Notes under the pieces: model-generated
Databases searched by the model: none
What the model was told of the DNA's origin: nothing
The model's input: only the letters and a program-made list of their open reading frames with translations
DNA from: Ashinkailepas kermadecensis
Lineage: Eukaryota > Arthropoda > Thecostraca > Neolepadidae
Length of the DNA: 64,000 nt
Direction: 5' to 3'
Assembly: GCA_034440615.1 (NCBI GenBank)
Contig: JAOTOM010004356.1
Location: forward strand, 67,501-131,500
Made by a program: the position numbers and the translations under genes
Shown here: positions 47,955 through 60,674 of the stretch, in pieces
How the letters are laid out: each line of letters starts with the position of its first letter
Position numbering within the stretch: position 1 is the stretch's first letter

Positions 47955-48080
47955 TTGACAAATTTATTTGACAATTTATTTGAAAATTATTTGACAACTT
48001 TATTTGACAAACTTTATTTGACAAACTTTATTTGACAAACTTTATTTGACAAACTTTATTTGACAAACTTTATTTGACAT
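47955..48080. repeat. 14-bp minisatellite
   Basis: Tandem gacaaactttattt units, regular from 48,000 to 48,078 and decayed before that. Confidence 0.9.
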
Positions 48081-51000
48081 CCATATTTATTCACAGGACC
48101 CACATTTGTCTCTTGGCATTGTGGGGAAAAATAAAGAATGCCAACTGTGTTAAATTTTATTGCTCGTCCTTCATTCCCACAACTTCTTGATGGTCAGAAT
48201 CCGTAATTTGTAGTATGCGGATATATTTGCCTTTCGGCTCCCTCCATATTACGTCTTGCTATGTCTTTCACTTATTGACTCATTTGCCCGAGTAGGCAGT
48301 CAGTTCGCATTCAACTCTTGTGTAGAGGATAACATTTTAGAGTGAAATTGTGATGAATAAATCGTTTTGTTTCGAGCGCATGACCAGCGCTTTAATGCCG
48401 GAGTCGGGAGCCGCTTGTGTAGTCAGCGACGACCTCAGGAAATGAATTCGAGCTGCTTAAAACCAGCTGACTCCTATGTATTGCAAGCGCCTGACGGAAT
48501 CCGTTCCCATACGAATGCAAGATGTGGTGTAAAACGGTGGCGGGGGGGTCACGACATTAGGCCGCAGGAGCAGCCATTGATTATTCCAGTGTTGGAAGTA
48601 TTGATATTTGTGCTGTGTTTCTGTCTCAGTCTTTCTCAAGGAAGCAGGTCTACATAGGTGTGAAGTGCCCTCATGCATTATCCACCCTCGGTATGTGACA
48701 TTCAAAACTGTACAAACCAACACGCCATGGATGGAGATCTCTTGCCAGCTGAGGGGCCCAGCTTTAGAACCGGATCTCCTGCATCGCCCATCGAATTAAG
48801 AACTCCCTACCCTGGCTCACGTCATTCCAAATTTTCATGATTTCTCATTATTTGTAAGTTGCCTTCCTGTTTTCTCTTCCAGAAGCGGGGGCCAGGGGTC
48901 CAGCATCTAGTATTGGTTTCCAACTCCACCCACGACCGGTGCCTCCGCCCGTGCATCAAACTATTAGAGAAAACAAAACTGTACACTGATGAATGCAGGA
49001 ACAGCCGGGCACAGACGGGGTAAGGGTGTGGAAAGACTATTCTGTAGACATCTCTGGACACAAACACACATGGGATACAATTTTGTTTACTACTTTCACG
49101 GTTCCGTATTATCGCTATTGGCATAGGTCGTCTTCTATACAGTGGATTCAGGAACTGGGTGATGTACAGCGACAGTAGTTGCTTAACAAACCCATATCTT
49201 ATGGAGTTAACTGAACAGGATAGGCTTGGAAAATCGATCGCCCCGCTTCTCTTCTCCGAACAGGTTTGGACTTATCAATCATAGATATGCCTACGAGCAG
49301 GGAGACGGGACACATGCCCTCCCCCATAACAGTAGGCTGGGAGGACCAATGAACCGAAATATGGTGATGGTTGAGCCCATATGATGGGTAGCCCATATGA
49401 TGTGTACAGCAAGGGGGAAAGACCATACTTCATCGTATAAATTCCTGGGTTTGGCCACCTATTTGTCTGTCCCTCCCCACCCCACCCCCACCCCCACTTG
49501 TCCACCCCCAGTGGTTTTACGGTTCTTGCACCCATGTTCCCATGTATAATATTTTGTATGCTCACTACAAGTTTCCTCATGTACTCGAAAGTTCAGCTCG
49601 TGTGAAGGTGCTGCATTTCATTGACATTGCGCAGTTTGACGTTTAGCGGATGCCGTGAACCATGGAATCGTCAGTGGGAGGAAGAGATGTAGTCCCATGA
49701 ACAATATACGTTGCAGACCCTCCCCTCACGTGATCGGTTTGCTTGAATTTGGTCAGCTTAGTCATACCCAACTCCCGAAAGTGATAGATGAGTCTATGTC
49801 AGATTGTCATACAAGGCTATTAGCAGAAGCCGGGACGGTTAGGCGTATCAATTGAATCTCAGCTACCCGCCCATGGCTGTAGCAGCCCCTTCCCTGGGGA
49901 ATAAATATGTTGACACGTCTACCATGAACCAACAAACCAACGTTCGTGGGATATGACAGCCTAGATTCGAGACGTAGCGGGCAACTCTCCCTTTCTGGTG
50001 GCAGCAAGCCATTACCTGGCTGTAGTACCCAGCCAGTCTGACCAGGCCAGTTATCATGCACATACCAAATCGTAATGCAGCATCTGCACATGATACCACA
50101 CCATATGACCAGTCCGCAGATTGGTGGAGCCGGGCGAGGCATCGCCAACAAGCGAGGAGCAGACAGATTCGCACTCAGACGAATACAACTCGAGCGTTTC
50201 GAGGGAAGCAAACAAATCATGTATTACGGAACTACACAAAAACTACGAGAGTGTAAAACATGAATTAATTACTTACTCACGCCAAAATGCCATGCGCTTC
50301 GTGGTGGAAAATGTTTTCAATGGTATCGTATTTAGTTTTGTAGATACAAGACGGTTTGAACATCGATCAGCATATGGTACCATTATTTTTCCTGTGCACT
50401 GTACCTGAAAGACGCAGAAAATCCGCCGAAGGCATGAAAAGAGCACATGAAAGGTCAGAGTATGCAGCATGCCATCTTATACATTTTGTTGTTGTTTGTG
50501 GAAACTGCAAAAAAAAATGGTGGGTACATCTAGACAGTTTTGAAAAATGGGGCATACACCTTGGGAAAGATCTTGCCTTGGTCGCCGCCTCAGCCATACT
50601 AACTTTGAAAACGATTCTCCACCCATGGACATGCCTTGTGGAAAAAGACGGGAGCTTGTCTCGAATACCTAAGGGACGGCCAAATTGTTCAGCCCGTGTG
50701 ACGTCACCGGTTGGAACGATATTGGAGGGCCCCCGGTGGAGACTCCGGAGAGCATTTTTGGATAGGCGGGGACAAAGGGTTTGTAGGTCGATTTGTTTTC
50801 CATGCACCACCATAGGTGCACTATTAAATTTAACGAAGCATAGCTTTGATGCGTCCCAACACCCCACCGTGGCGAAACCCATGGCCGTATCTGGTTCGGA
50901 TACAGGGGTTGGGCACTGTGGGCATGTGCCCCACGGATGGTGGTGCCCCTCCGGCTGGGAAGAGGCTCTCCTCCGGGAAGGCAGTGCACCCGCTCCGCTG

Positions 51001-53961
51001 AACAGATTTTCCAGCTAGAAGCGCACCTCGGAGAGGAATTGGCGCCCATTGAAAGAAGGCGCCCTCCCGAGAGGAACAGGCCCTTCAGTGTGATCGAGTG
51101 CCCTCCAAACTCAACAGATTATCCACCCTCCAGGTACATTTGCAGTGGCGCCCCTGCAGACAAGTGCCCCACCTCGACAATTCCTGACTCCGCTCCTGGG
51201 CCGGGTCGACGCCTGGCGCACGGCAGCCAAGGTCTGCCGGTGACGTCATTTCCCGCGTCAGACAGATGTCGCTGCTGGTCTAGTCAGCTGATTGTAGAAA
51301 CGTGTGTTGTGTCCGCTGAGCGACGCGGCGGCCTGGCGGTGCTGCCGAGCTGAGTAAACGAGGCGGCGAAGCTGCGTTGGTGCTGATTCTTTGGCTGTCG
51401 TCGGTCTTGGGAATCATACATCCAGGGAGTCCGTTCCGGTAAGTTGATCGCTATTCCTGCTTACCGACCTAACGCATTCGGATGGGACTAATTGCCACCT
51501 GTTGTAAGGCAGTTCAGTAGGCTCAGAGGCTGTGGAAACCGCAATGCTCACAGTGTATGGAACGTGCGGTCCGGAGAAATTGAAAGTGCGCCTCGCGTAT
51601 CCAGTTGCGCACCCAAGACTCTCAAGGAGGAGCAAAACAAATGATGGATAGGCCAATCCCTCATGCAAGGAAGTCCTTGACGGAGGAAAGAGCAAGCTCA
51701 AGGGAGGGTAAATTTCACGCTTTCGCTCGGCTGCGCTACTGCGTGCAATACGAACAGGGTGAGCATATGTTGCGCATGATACCCAGCCGGACTAACCCAC
51801 TCTGCCTGAGGTGAAGGGACGAACTGACCTCGTCCAACCCACATTTTGGGGCGCCTGTGATGTTCCGATGTCGGTGGCTTGCATAAGAAAACTGTGCCAC
51901 ATATAACATACCTACGTATATCTTAATTTCGCCAAAGGTACGATATACGGGCGAGCCGAGGCCAGAGGAAAGAGCGTAGCTTTGTATGCTTTTGGGAGCC
52001 AACTTGCCACCCCAATGCTGGCTTTGCCCTCCCAATAATTTCAACTTTTAACCTGGGACCCTATGTGGTATGCCCCTCCCCCCAGTCCATCTGGGCCGCC
52101 CATTGCCTTCATGCGTTGTGCCCTTCCAATAATTATCATAAACTTACACCTATGACCGGGGTGTCACGAGGATTTTTGCCAGGGAGCTCTTGGCTTGTCA
52201 GGAGGCTGCACTGTTGTCAGAGGGGCTATTTCACCTGGTCAAATTGAATCCCCTACACAGTCTGAACGTCCCGGGGGGGGCGCAGACTAGGAAGCTAAGG
52301 CTCCTTGTCAGAGTGGGAAACTTACTTTCCGGGTTGGGAGTCGGAGTGCAAACCGGTATCTTCCGGAGTACATTTTCATAGACATTATTTTTTATGCATG
52401 GAATCTGTTTACCAGTAACCGACCAGAAAAACCTAACTCAGACCTACATAATATGCATAAGTAATATCATTCTCATTTTTGGTCAGATGAAATGTCAAAA
52501 CATAGGAACAAGGAAGTGAACAATGGATGGCACCGCCCGGCAGTGACTCGTAATAATCAGCACTGTTTCGTTTCTCATAACTCACAGGAGCAATGCGCTT
52601 TCCTTTCACTTTTGGCTCAGTACAAGGCTAGCCATATGAAAAACAAACAAAAATACTTCACACTTCACCCTCAGCTCAGAGCGCATACCTACCTACGCAG
52701 CCAATTTCCCACGTAATACGAACGCAACTCCGCTACCGCACACGCCACAGTTGGATGTGATCAAAGCAAAGGATCAGTGGAGGTCTTCTGTTTACAGTAT
52801 GACACTATTAACCACGTGTTCAAAGTTGCTAATGGTTATGACGTCATATAAAAATTACCTTACATTGATTGGTTGACGGACAGATTTCGTAACAGAAAAC
52901 GCTAACGCAGCCAATTCTGATCGGTGCCCTCCGGGCCTCCGGAGAACGTCTCTTAAAACTGTCAAACTTTCCCACTATAGGGTGGCAGAAACACAGCTTT
53001 TCCGAGATGTGGCTCCAAAGCCGGAGAACAGTGTACTCAGTGCGCATGCGCATCTTTTTGCAAGTTGTAGTCGGCGTGTTGTCGGCAATTGAGGTTGAGA
53101 TTTGAGGAAATTGAGGTTCAGCAATCGGTAGTTGAGAGCTGACTACTACAAAAAAAAGTGGTTAGAGTGCTGACCGTAAGTGGAATAACCGGCGTTTTTT
53201 GGGTGTATTTCTGTGTTGGTTTTTATTCATATCTTTGTTCCCACATTTCAATTTGTGTCGGAGTACATGTGAAGCCCATCCTATCCAGTATGAACCCGGA
53301 GTGCAGAAATGTTTTCAGAGATAAAATCTCTTAAGAAGTGCCTTAATTCCCACCCTGCTCCTTGTCCGCTCTGGTGACGCCCCTAAACAGGGCTCCCACG
53401 GGCCTAAGGGCGTCCCAGACGTCCTGAAGGCGCTCTGAGGGTGTCTGTGTGGCACGCACGTTTTAGGCTCCCGGAACAGGTATGGGCTCCCTTCGGGTGA
53501 CCTGAGCGTGCCCCAAGAGCGGTCTAAGGCGCCACGCATACGTAACACGAGCGTCCGAAGACGTTCTGGGGGCGCTGCACCAACGTTCTAAGAGCAGCGC
53601 TGTGGACGTGTGTGCCGCGTCCATGACACAGCATCGACGCTCCACAGGTGTCCTAAAAGGCCGAAGATGTCCCAACTTATTATAAGCGTGCTCTCAGAAG
53701 GTCCATGTGGCATCCCTAGGACGAAACAGCCTACTGCGACGCCATCTTGACACGCAAGTTCGCGTGTCTGCTGCCGGGCTATCGGCAGGCGTCGCACCTG
53801 CGGCGTGTTTGTTCGGCACTTAGCGCCGATATCAGGTGGCGCCAATGTTGGGTGGCGCCCATGCAAGAGCGTCCCATCCACTTGGTCGGTTCGTGCCGAC
53901 GTCCCTGACGCCGCCGACACCGACGGCGATTTTGGCGCCGAACCCTTGGCCCAGAGGGCCA
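48081..53961. other. Long stretch with no gene recognised
   Basis: No exon or transposase could be supported. 50,880-51,180 is a dispersed-repeat-like segment (ggatacaggggttgggc, gatggtggtgcccctcc, many gcgcc words) that resembles the segments at 32.45, 44.43, 62.45 and 63.58 kb, so it is probably a degenerate interspersed element. 53,380-53,680 is a loose GC-rich repeat zone. Confidence 0.4.
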
Positions 53962-55875
53962 CTGGTCAGCCACGACAGTGGCCAGCCCCTGACCTACAGA
54001 GTCAGCGGTCGGTAACAACAGTGGCCAGCCCCTGACCTACAGAGTCAGCGGTCGGTACCAACAGTGACCAGCCTCTGACCTACAGAGTCAGCAGTCGGTA
54101 ACAACAGTGGCCAGCCCCTGACCTACAGAGTCAGCGGTCGGTAACAACAGTGGCCAGCCCCTGACCTACAGAGTCAGCGGTCGGTAACAACAGTGGCCAG
54201 CCCCTGACCTACAGAGTCAGCAGTCGGTACCAACAGTGACCAGCCCCTGACCTACAGTCAGCAGTCGGTAACAATAGTGACCAGCCTCTGACCTACAGAG
54301 TCAGCAGTCGGTAACAATAGTGACCAGCCTCTGACCTACAGTCAGCGGTCGGTACCAACAGTGACCAGCCTCTGACCTACAGTCAGCGGTCGGTAACAAC
54401 AGTGACCAGCCTCTGACCTACAGAGTCAGCAGTCGGTAACAATAGTGACCAGCTTCTGACCTACAGAGTCAGCAGTCGGTAACAATAGTGACCAGCCCCT
54501 GACCTACAGTCAGCAGTCGGTAACAATAGTGACCAGCCTCTGACCTACAGAGTCAGCAGTCGGTAACAATAGTGACCAGCCTCTGACCTACAGAGTCAGC
54601 GGTCGGTAACAACAGTGGCCAGCCCCTGACCTACAGAGTCAGCGGTCGGTAACAACAGTGACCAGCCCCTGACCTACAAAGTCAGCAGTCGGTACCAACA
54701 GTGGCCAGCCTCTGACCTACAGTCAGCAGTCGGTAACAATAGTGACCAGCCTCTGACCTACAGAGTCAGCAGTCGGTAACGACAGTGACCAGCCCCTGAC
54801 CTACAGTCAGCAGTCGGTAACAATAGTGACCAGCCTCTGACCTACAGAGTCAGCAGTCGGTAACAATAGTGATCAGCCTCTGACCTACAGTCAGCAGTCG
54901 GTAACAATAGTGACCAGCCTCTGACCTACAGAGTCAGCAGTCGGTAGCGACAGTGACCAGCCCCTGACCTACAGTCAGCAGTCGGTAACAATAGTGACCA
55001 GCCTCTGACCTACAGAGTCAGCAGTCGGTAACAATAGTGACCAGCCCTGACCTACAGAGTCAGCAGTCGGTAACAATAGTGACCAGCCTCTGACCTACAG
55101 TCAGCGGTCGGTACCAACAGTGACCAGCCTCTGACCTACAGTCAGCGGTCGGTAACAACAGTGACCAGCCTCTGACCTACAGAGTCAGCAGTCGGTAACA
55201 ATAGTGACCAGCTTCTGACCTACAGAGTCAGCAGTCGGTAACAATAGTGACCAGCCCCTGACCTACAGTCAGCAGTCGGTAACAATAGTGACCAGCCTCT
55301 GACCTACAGAGTCAGCAGTCGGTAACAATAGTGACCAGCCTCTGACCTACAGAGTCAGCAGTCGGTAACAACAGTGGCCAGCTCCTGACCTGCAGTCAGC
55401 GGTCGGTAACAACAGTGACCAGCCTCTGACCTACAGAGTCAGTAGTCGGTAACAATAGTGACCAGCTTCTGACCTACAGAGTCAGCAGTCGGTAACAATA
55501 GTGACCAGCCCCTGACCTACAGTCAGCAGTCGGTAACAATAGTGACCAGCCTCTGACCTACAGAGTCAGCAGTCGGTAACAATAGTGACCAGCTTCTGAC
55601 CTACAGAGTCAGCAGTCGGTAACAACAGTGGCCAGCTCCTGACCTACAGTCAGCGGTCGGTAACAATAGTGACCAGCCCCTGACCTACAGTCAGCAGTCG
55701 GTAGCAATAGTGACCAGCCTCTGACCTACAGAGTCAGCAGTCGGTAACAATAGTGACCAGCCCCTGACCTACAGTCAGCAGTCGGTAACAATAGTGACCA
55801 ACCTCTGACCTACAGAGTCAGCAGTCGGTAACAACAGTGACTAGCCCCTGACCTACAGAGTCAGCAGTCGGTGCC
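53962..55875. repeat. Large 43/41-bp minisatellite
   Basis: About 45 units of cctctgacctacagagtcag plus cagtcggtaacaatagtgac. Two length classes differ by loss of two bases (cagagtc versus cagtc), and they alternate in higher-order blocks (for example, the same variant series recurs at 54,300-54,530 and 55,080-55,300). It ends about 60 bp before the exon at 55,937. Confidence 0.95.
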
Positions 55876-55946
55876 AACACGGTAATGCGGAGGCCCGCCG
55901 TCGGCAACCGGGCTGACGCTGTTCTCCGCCCAACAGGTGACGCGCC

Positions 55947-56096
55947 ATGAGCTACGACCCGTTCGGCGGCCAGGGCCCGCGGTACCCGACTGGCGGCGGC
56001 GGCGGGTATCCGGGCGGGGTGCCGCAGCACCGGCAGACCGGGCCGCCGTACCCGCCGTACGGACAGGCGCCTCCGACCGGCTTCAGTGGTGACCCG
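55947..56096 (+). CDS. Pro/Gly/Tyr-rich N-terminal domain protein, first coding exon
   Basis: An acceptor-like gttctccgcccaacag ends at 55,936, so a 5' UTR exon is likely upstream. The ATG at 55,947 opens MSYDPFGGQGPRYPTGGG and continues PPYPPYGQAPPTGFSGDP. Donor CCG|gtacgg at 56,096/56,097 is the one that keeps phase 0 with the next exon; other GT sites nearby would break frame. Such low-complexity starts are common in annexin A7/A11-like, penta-EF-hand and other membrane-associated proteins, but no diagnostic domain is present here. Confidence 0.55.
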
Positions 56097-56169
56097 GTAC
56101 GGCTCTCTACGCGCACGATCGCACCGTAGCCGGCCGAATAGAGCAACAGCTGCGTTGTGAAACAACACA

Positions 56170-56338
56170 CTGACGGTGGAATTTGGCAGACTGTCAGCGA
56201 CGCCTGGCGGTGGGATTTGGCAGGCTGCCAGCGACGCTTGGCGGTGGGGTTTGGCAGACTGCCAGCGACGCCTGGCGGTGGGGTTTGGCAGACTGCCAGC
56301 GACGCCTGGCGGTGGGATTTGGCAGACTGTCAGCGACG
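56170..56338. repeat. 34-bp minisatellite, left part
   Basis: About five units of tttggcagactgccagcgac plus gcctggcggtgggg. It stops in mid-unit at gacg where the LINE fragment enters. Confidence 0.92.
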
Positions 56339-56946
56339 TGATGGATGGATGGGGTGAGATTTATGTTAAGTAAGTGTGCACGGCACAGACCCCTTTAAGC
56401 AGGCATGGATGCAGTTGGAAAATTATTGATAAGGCATTTAATCCACATGTGTTAAGAGAGATCAGGGGAACAGGGCTGGATAGCTAGGGTAGATAGGCAT
56501 TGATAGGTGTGTGGGATATTGGAGGACTGGTTTCTTCAGGATGTGGGATGGTTGGGGTTGGTCTTTTTACCAGGCTTATGGTATCTTCCATTTACAGACT
56601 TAACTGGATGTGCCTTTGGGTCTCTTATTAAGTCTAAATGCTTTATAACTTTATATAGGGTGTACCTAGCAATGGATTCAGCACCTTCCTTTGGGATGTG
56701 ATACTGATGAGATTGTCTATGGTAGCACAATGGGTATGATGGGAGGAGTTTGTAATTGTTGAGTGTGTTATGCAATAGCAAGTGAATGGTGCTAGATAGG
56801 CTGGGATATATAGCTCCCTAAGAACTTGAGATAAGGGATTGATTGGGGTGAGAGTATGTACATTTCTAGTACCTTTTCTAGATAGGCTTAACCCAGATGG
56901 GCCCCTGTGGCTCTTATTAAGCCTAACACTTTATGACTTTATGATG
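56339..56946 (+). mobile_element. CR1/L2-like LINE 3' end inserted in the minisatellite
   Basis: 608 bp matching the 3' UTR of the LINE at 20.5-23.5 kb: gggtgtacctagcaatggat, ggtagcacaatgggtatgat, cccagatgggcccctgtgg, ending in ctttatgactttatgat. It has one copy of the UTR segment that is tandemly doubled in the other element. The flanking minisatellite resumes in register, so the insertion removed nothing. Confidence 0.9.
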
Positions 56947-57221
56947 CCTCGCGGTGGGATTTGGCAGGCTGCCGACGACGCCTGGCGATGAGATTTAGCA
57001 GACTGCCAGCGACGCCTGGCGGTGGGGTTTGGCAGACTGCCAGCGACGCCTGGCGGTGGGGTTTGGCAGACTGCCAGCGACGCCTGGCGGTGGGGTTTGG
57101 CAGACTGCCAGCGACGCCTGGCGGTGGGATTTGGCTGCCGTCTACGCCTGGCGATGTGATTTGGCAGACTGCCAGCGGCGCCTGGCGGTGGGGTTTGGCA
57201 GACTGCCAGCAACGCCTGGCG
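56947..57221. repeat. 34-bp minisatellite, right part
   Basis: About eight units continuing the array interrupted at 56,338. Minor unit variants occur, including a shortened one near 57,135-57,160. Confidence 0.92.
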
Positions 57222-58381
57222 CGTATGCTGTGCCGCAAGCACCCGTTTATTTTCGAGACATCTACTAGCATGGTGATGTTGCTGCACGATATTTCGACTC
57301 GAAATATGTTGTGTGACAGTCCAATGTCCCCAAATCCAGCTTGAGCTTGGGTGGTCGGAGTGAAAATAACTTCAAAGGCTAATGGGATGCAAAACTGGAT
57401 TAAAAAAATTGTTCGATGCAAAACTGGAAGTAAAAAAGTACGATGCCTAATTTTTGTTTAAAAATGTAGTATTCCGATCGATGGAAGCAAACAAAATATG
57501 CTGTGCCATTTTCTTTTTCTTGGATATTTTCCGTCCGATTGCCACTTCCAGTGAAAAACAGAAAAAATAATGAAAACAAATTTGATTTTATGAAATACGA
57601 GTGAAAAAAATGTCCTCCCGAATGCCATTTTCGATGCAAATCTGGAAGTTTTGCGACAGTGTTGCAATACGATCCGCAAACAGCTGTGCGCTACGGCCCA
57701 TTCTACATTCTCTGCTCATTGACATCCAAGCCTATCTGATGCGGAAGTATCCACAGTTTGATTTGGTGACTGACGAAGTACCCTCCTCAGTACAATACAG
57801 CACACGCTGTAATAGTTGATCCACAGCATAGGGCCCAGTGAAGTGCACACACTCGCCGACCCGGCACACGGACATCGCGCGGGCTACCTCCCGTAAAATA
57901 TAAAGGCACCACATCGCCCTCAGCAATTAATTACATACAGGTATGTGGGTATGGCAAGCGTACTCTTCACGGCAGGACTCAGTGGCGGGACTCCGTGTCA
58001 GAGAAATGTGAAGAACACTCAGGTGTGCCGCTATGCCGTGTTGTCTATCGTGAACAGTGACGTAGCCATGGAGGATGGGGGGGGGGGCGGCTAGGGCGGC
58101 TACCAGGGCCGCCCTTGGCATATTAGCTGAATTCCGTGGCCCTCTCCCCAGTCATGACCATCCCCCCAGTCAAGACGTATTTCCCATTGCTGAATCGTTG
58201 CTCGTAAGGTGTGTGAGAGTTAGTTAGTTATTTGGGCTTTAGGGCGCTTCGACCAGAATTGATCATTCGCGCCCAAAGGTGGGTGAGAGAACGGTGAATG
58301 TTACGCTGCTCAGTGTTCCGGCGATTCACCGCTCGATTGAGTGCACCATTGCGACACCACCACGACGCACATGCTCACCTG

Positions 58382-58548
58382 GGGGACGAGTGGTCTAGGG
58401 GTAAGATGCTCGTCTCACAATCGAAAGGTTGTGGGTTCGAGTCTCACCTGTCGCTACTCTTCGCCCGCGACCAATCGGCGTGAGAGATTGGCGACGCTAC
58501 ATGACTCAACGGTCGACGTGTCGTAAAACCAATAACCAACCAACCAAC
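58382..58548 (+). mobile_element. tRNA-derived SINE with target-site duplication
   Basis: A tRNA-like head with A box (tggtctaggggt) and B box (ggttcgagtc), anticodon-loop-like tctcacaat (Val-CAC-like), a unique middle, and a tail of (accа)-type units written as aaccaaccaacc. It is flanked by cacatgctcacctg (58,368-58,381) and cacatgttcacctg (58,549-58,562), 13 of 14 identical. Confidence 0.85.
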
Positions 58549-58583
58549 CACATGTTCACCTGACGTTGGTGTATTGTTTTCAG

Positions 58584-59252
58584 AATCGGCCTGCGACAGG
58601 CTATCCGCCCTACTCGACCTCTCAGGCTGGGTATCCGGCTGCGCCGGGCGGTCCCGGCTACCCTGCTCCGTCCCAGGCGGGCTACCCGACCCCCTCGGGG
58701 CAGCCGGCGCCCCCCGTCGGCCAGCAGTCGGGGTATCCGGGCACACAGCCCTCCGGGTATCCCGCACAGCAGCCATCGGGCTATCCCGCCCAACAATCCT
58801 CAGGCTATCCTGCCCAACAACCAGCTGGCTATCCCGCCCAACAACCCTCGGGCTATCCTGCCCAACAACCCTCGGGCTATCCTGCCCAACAACCCTCGGG
58901 CTATCCTGCCCAACAACCCTCGGGCTATCCTGCCCAACAACTCTCGGGCTACCCAGGCCAGCAGCCGGAAGGATACCCAGGCCAGCAGCCGGGAGGATAC
59001 CCAGGCAAGCAGCCGGGAGGATACCCAGGTCAGCAGCCGGGAGGATACCCGGGTCAGCAGCCTGGAGGATACCCAGGCCAGAAGCCGGGAGGATACCCAG
59101 ATCAGCAGCCGGCAGGATACCCGGGTCAGCAGCAGGCAGGACACCCAGGTCGGCAGGCGGGTGGAGCGGCTTCGACCCGAGCGGCGCCGACGGCCACAGC
59201 CGGCCCGGGGTCGGCCGCGTTCCGGCCCGGCAACAACTGGTACCTGGCCAAG
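58584..59252 (+). CDS. Pro/Gly/Tyr/Gln-rich repeat domain, second coding exon
   Basis: Acceptor tattgttttcag ends at 58,583 and a strong donor AAG|gtgagc follows 59,252; 669 nt, phase 0 at both ends. It encodes [18 protein letters not shown], then about 20 copies of an 8-residue repeat: first YPAQQPSG, then YPGQQPGG. It ends in Ala/Thr-rich sequence and [11 protein letters not shown]. The repeat is coded by 24-bp units, so copy number can change without frameshift. The domain is probably disordered and sticky, as in annexin A7/A11, scramblase or rhodopsin tails. The C-terminal folded part must lie in later exons, which I did not find to 64,000. No function is assigned. Confidence 0.7.
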
Positions 59253-59860
59253 GTGAGCGCCTCCGCACTGCGGGCACACCCGGTCGGTGTTCACTGTCAG
59301 CCGTTGTGACGTGGTCGACGCCGTCGGTGTGCAACCTCTGAACCCGCGGTGCAGCCTGGTGGCAGTGGTACATTATTCGTGAAATTTGGTGGAATATGCC
59401 GCTTACTGAACACTGAATTGACACCCTTCCCAAAGATGCCTTGACATCTTGCTTCTTGGTACATGCTTGTGAAGTTTTCATGCCTTGTTTTTAACAGCAT
59501 CCCGTTTGTAAGTATCGTACTCATAATATCCGGGATTATGCTCACCATAATTGATCCGGGATTGCTATACCGAACATCCCATGGTGCAACTCTGGGTAGA
59601 GGGATTACATATGTGTTACATGTTGTACAGTACCGGTTTATAACATAGGTATTTGTATTGCTGTCATTGATGTCGATATCCCAAATTAGATACTTCCAAA
59701 ACACGCAAAACGAGTACAGTTATATGCACTCAATTGTTTAAAAACTGGGTTTGAAGGACTTAACAAGTATTTGAACTCACATTATTTCCATAGAAATTTC
59801 AACGTCCTGTACTCGTTTCGACATGTTACACCAAACGAAAACCCATTATTTTATCACTGC
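59253..59860. other. Next intron, no gene recognised
   Basis: Anonymous sequence downstream of the donor at 59,253. No exon is supported. Confidence 0.4.
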
Positions 59861-60269
59861 TTGGTGGGCTAATTTGCGTGTGAACCCTTGCTCGTGATGT
59901 ATGCAACTTGGTGGGCTAGTCCAGGTGCGAACCCTCGCTCGTCATATATACAACTTGATGGGCTAGTCCAGGTGCGAACCCCCGCTCGTCATATATGCAA
60001 CTTGGTGGGCTAGTCTAGAGTCGAACCTTCGTTCGTGATATATGCAACTTGATGGGTTAGTCTAAGGAACCCTTGCTCGTGATATATGCAACTTGGGCTA
60101 GTCCAGGTGCGAACCCTCGCTCGTGATATATACAACTTGATGGGCTAGTCGGTGTGCGAACCCTCGCTCGTCATATATGCAACTTGGTGGGCTAGTCTGG
60201 GTACAAATCCTCGCTCGTGATATATGCAACGTGGTGGGCTAGTCTAGGTGCGAACCCTTGCTCGTGAAA
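59861..60269. repeat. 46-bp minisatellite
   Basis: About nine units with caacttggtgggctagtc, gtgcgaaccctcgctcgt and gatatatg. One unit near 60,060 is shortened. A (GT)n follows at 60,273-60,288. Confidence 0.92.
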
Positions 60270-60331
60270 TAGTGTGTGTGTGTGTGTGCTTGTGCGAGGA
60301 AGCATTTTGTTTTAAAAGGGGTTCGTTGATT

Positions 60332-60364
60332 GTGAAGAAGGTGATGCGTGCCGATGCATCGAAA
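60332..60364 (+). other. Hammerhead-like or Penelope 3'-type motif (weak)
   Basis: gtgaaga, a 5-bp stem gatgc...gcatc, then gaaatg. This resembles the CUGANGA-stem II-GAAA core found at Penelope-like ends, but the first core C is G here and stems I and III were not established. Confidence 0.25.
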
Positions 60365-60674
60365 TGTTACAGTTGACCTTTTTTACGGAAAATCGCCGGC
60401 ACATAATGTGGAGCAATGGAATTGTGTCAGTTTCGATGCAATGTACCGCCATGTAGAGGGTGCCCACGATTTGATCCTGGTAATTAATTTAACCGCATTT
60501 CGGTGACCGTCCGAGTTATGGGCGCAATATGAGCATAGTAGTCGAGGCGTCCAAAATTCAAATAACTAACTAACTTAGCTACTACATGAGCTCGATGTCC
60601 AGGCGGGGCCAGTTTCACCTCCTGAGATCTTGGAAAACTTACTGTCTTATATCCTCGTGTGACGGCGTAAGCGA

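Larger units (their letters stand above)
56097..58583 (+). other. Intron of the Pro/Tyr-rich gene
   Basis: A 2,487-bp intron (if the exon pairing is right) holding a split 34-bp minisatellite, a LINE 3' end, a G run at 58,078-58,087 and a SINE. 57,223-58,240 has no gene. Confidence 0.5.

Noticed and set aside
53962..55875. CRISPR-like array
   Set aside because: The units are contiguous with no unique spacers, and the genome is eukaryotic. It is a minisatellite. The same applies to the other arrays in this window.
56173..57421. Frames through the 34-bp minisatellite encoding Trp/Gly/Ala-rich repeats
   Set aside because: 34 is not a multiple of three, so the peptides only reflect an open cycle of frames; the array is interrupted by a LINE.
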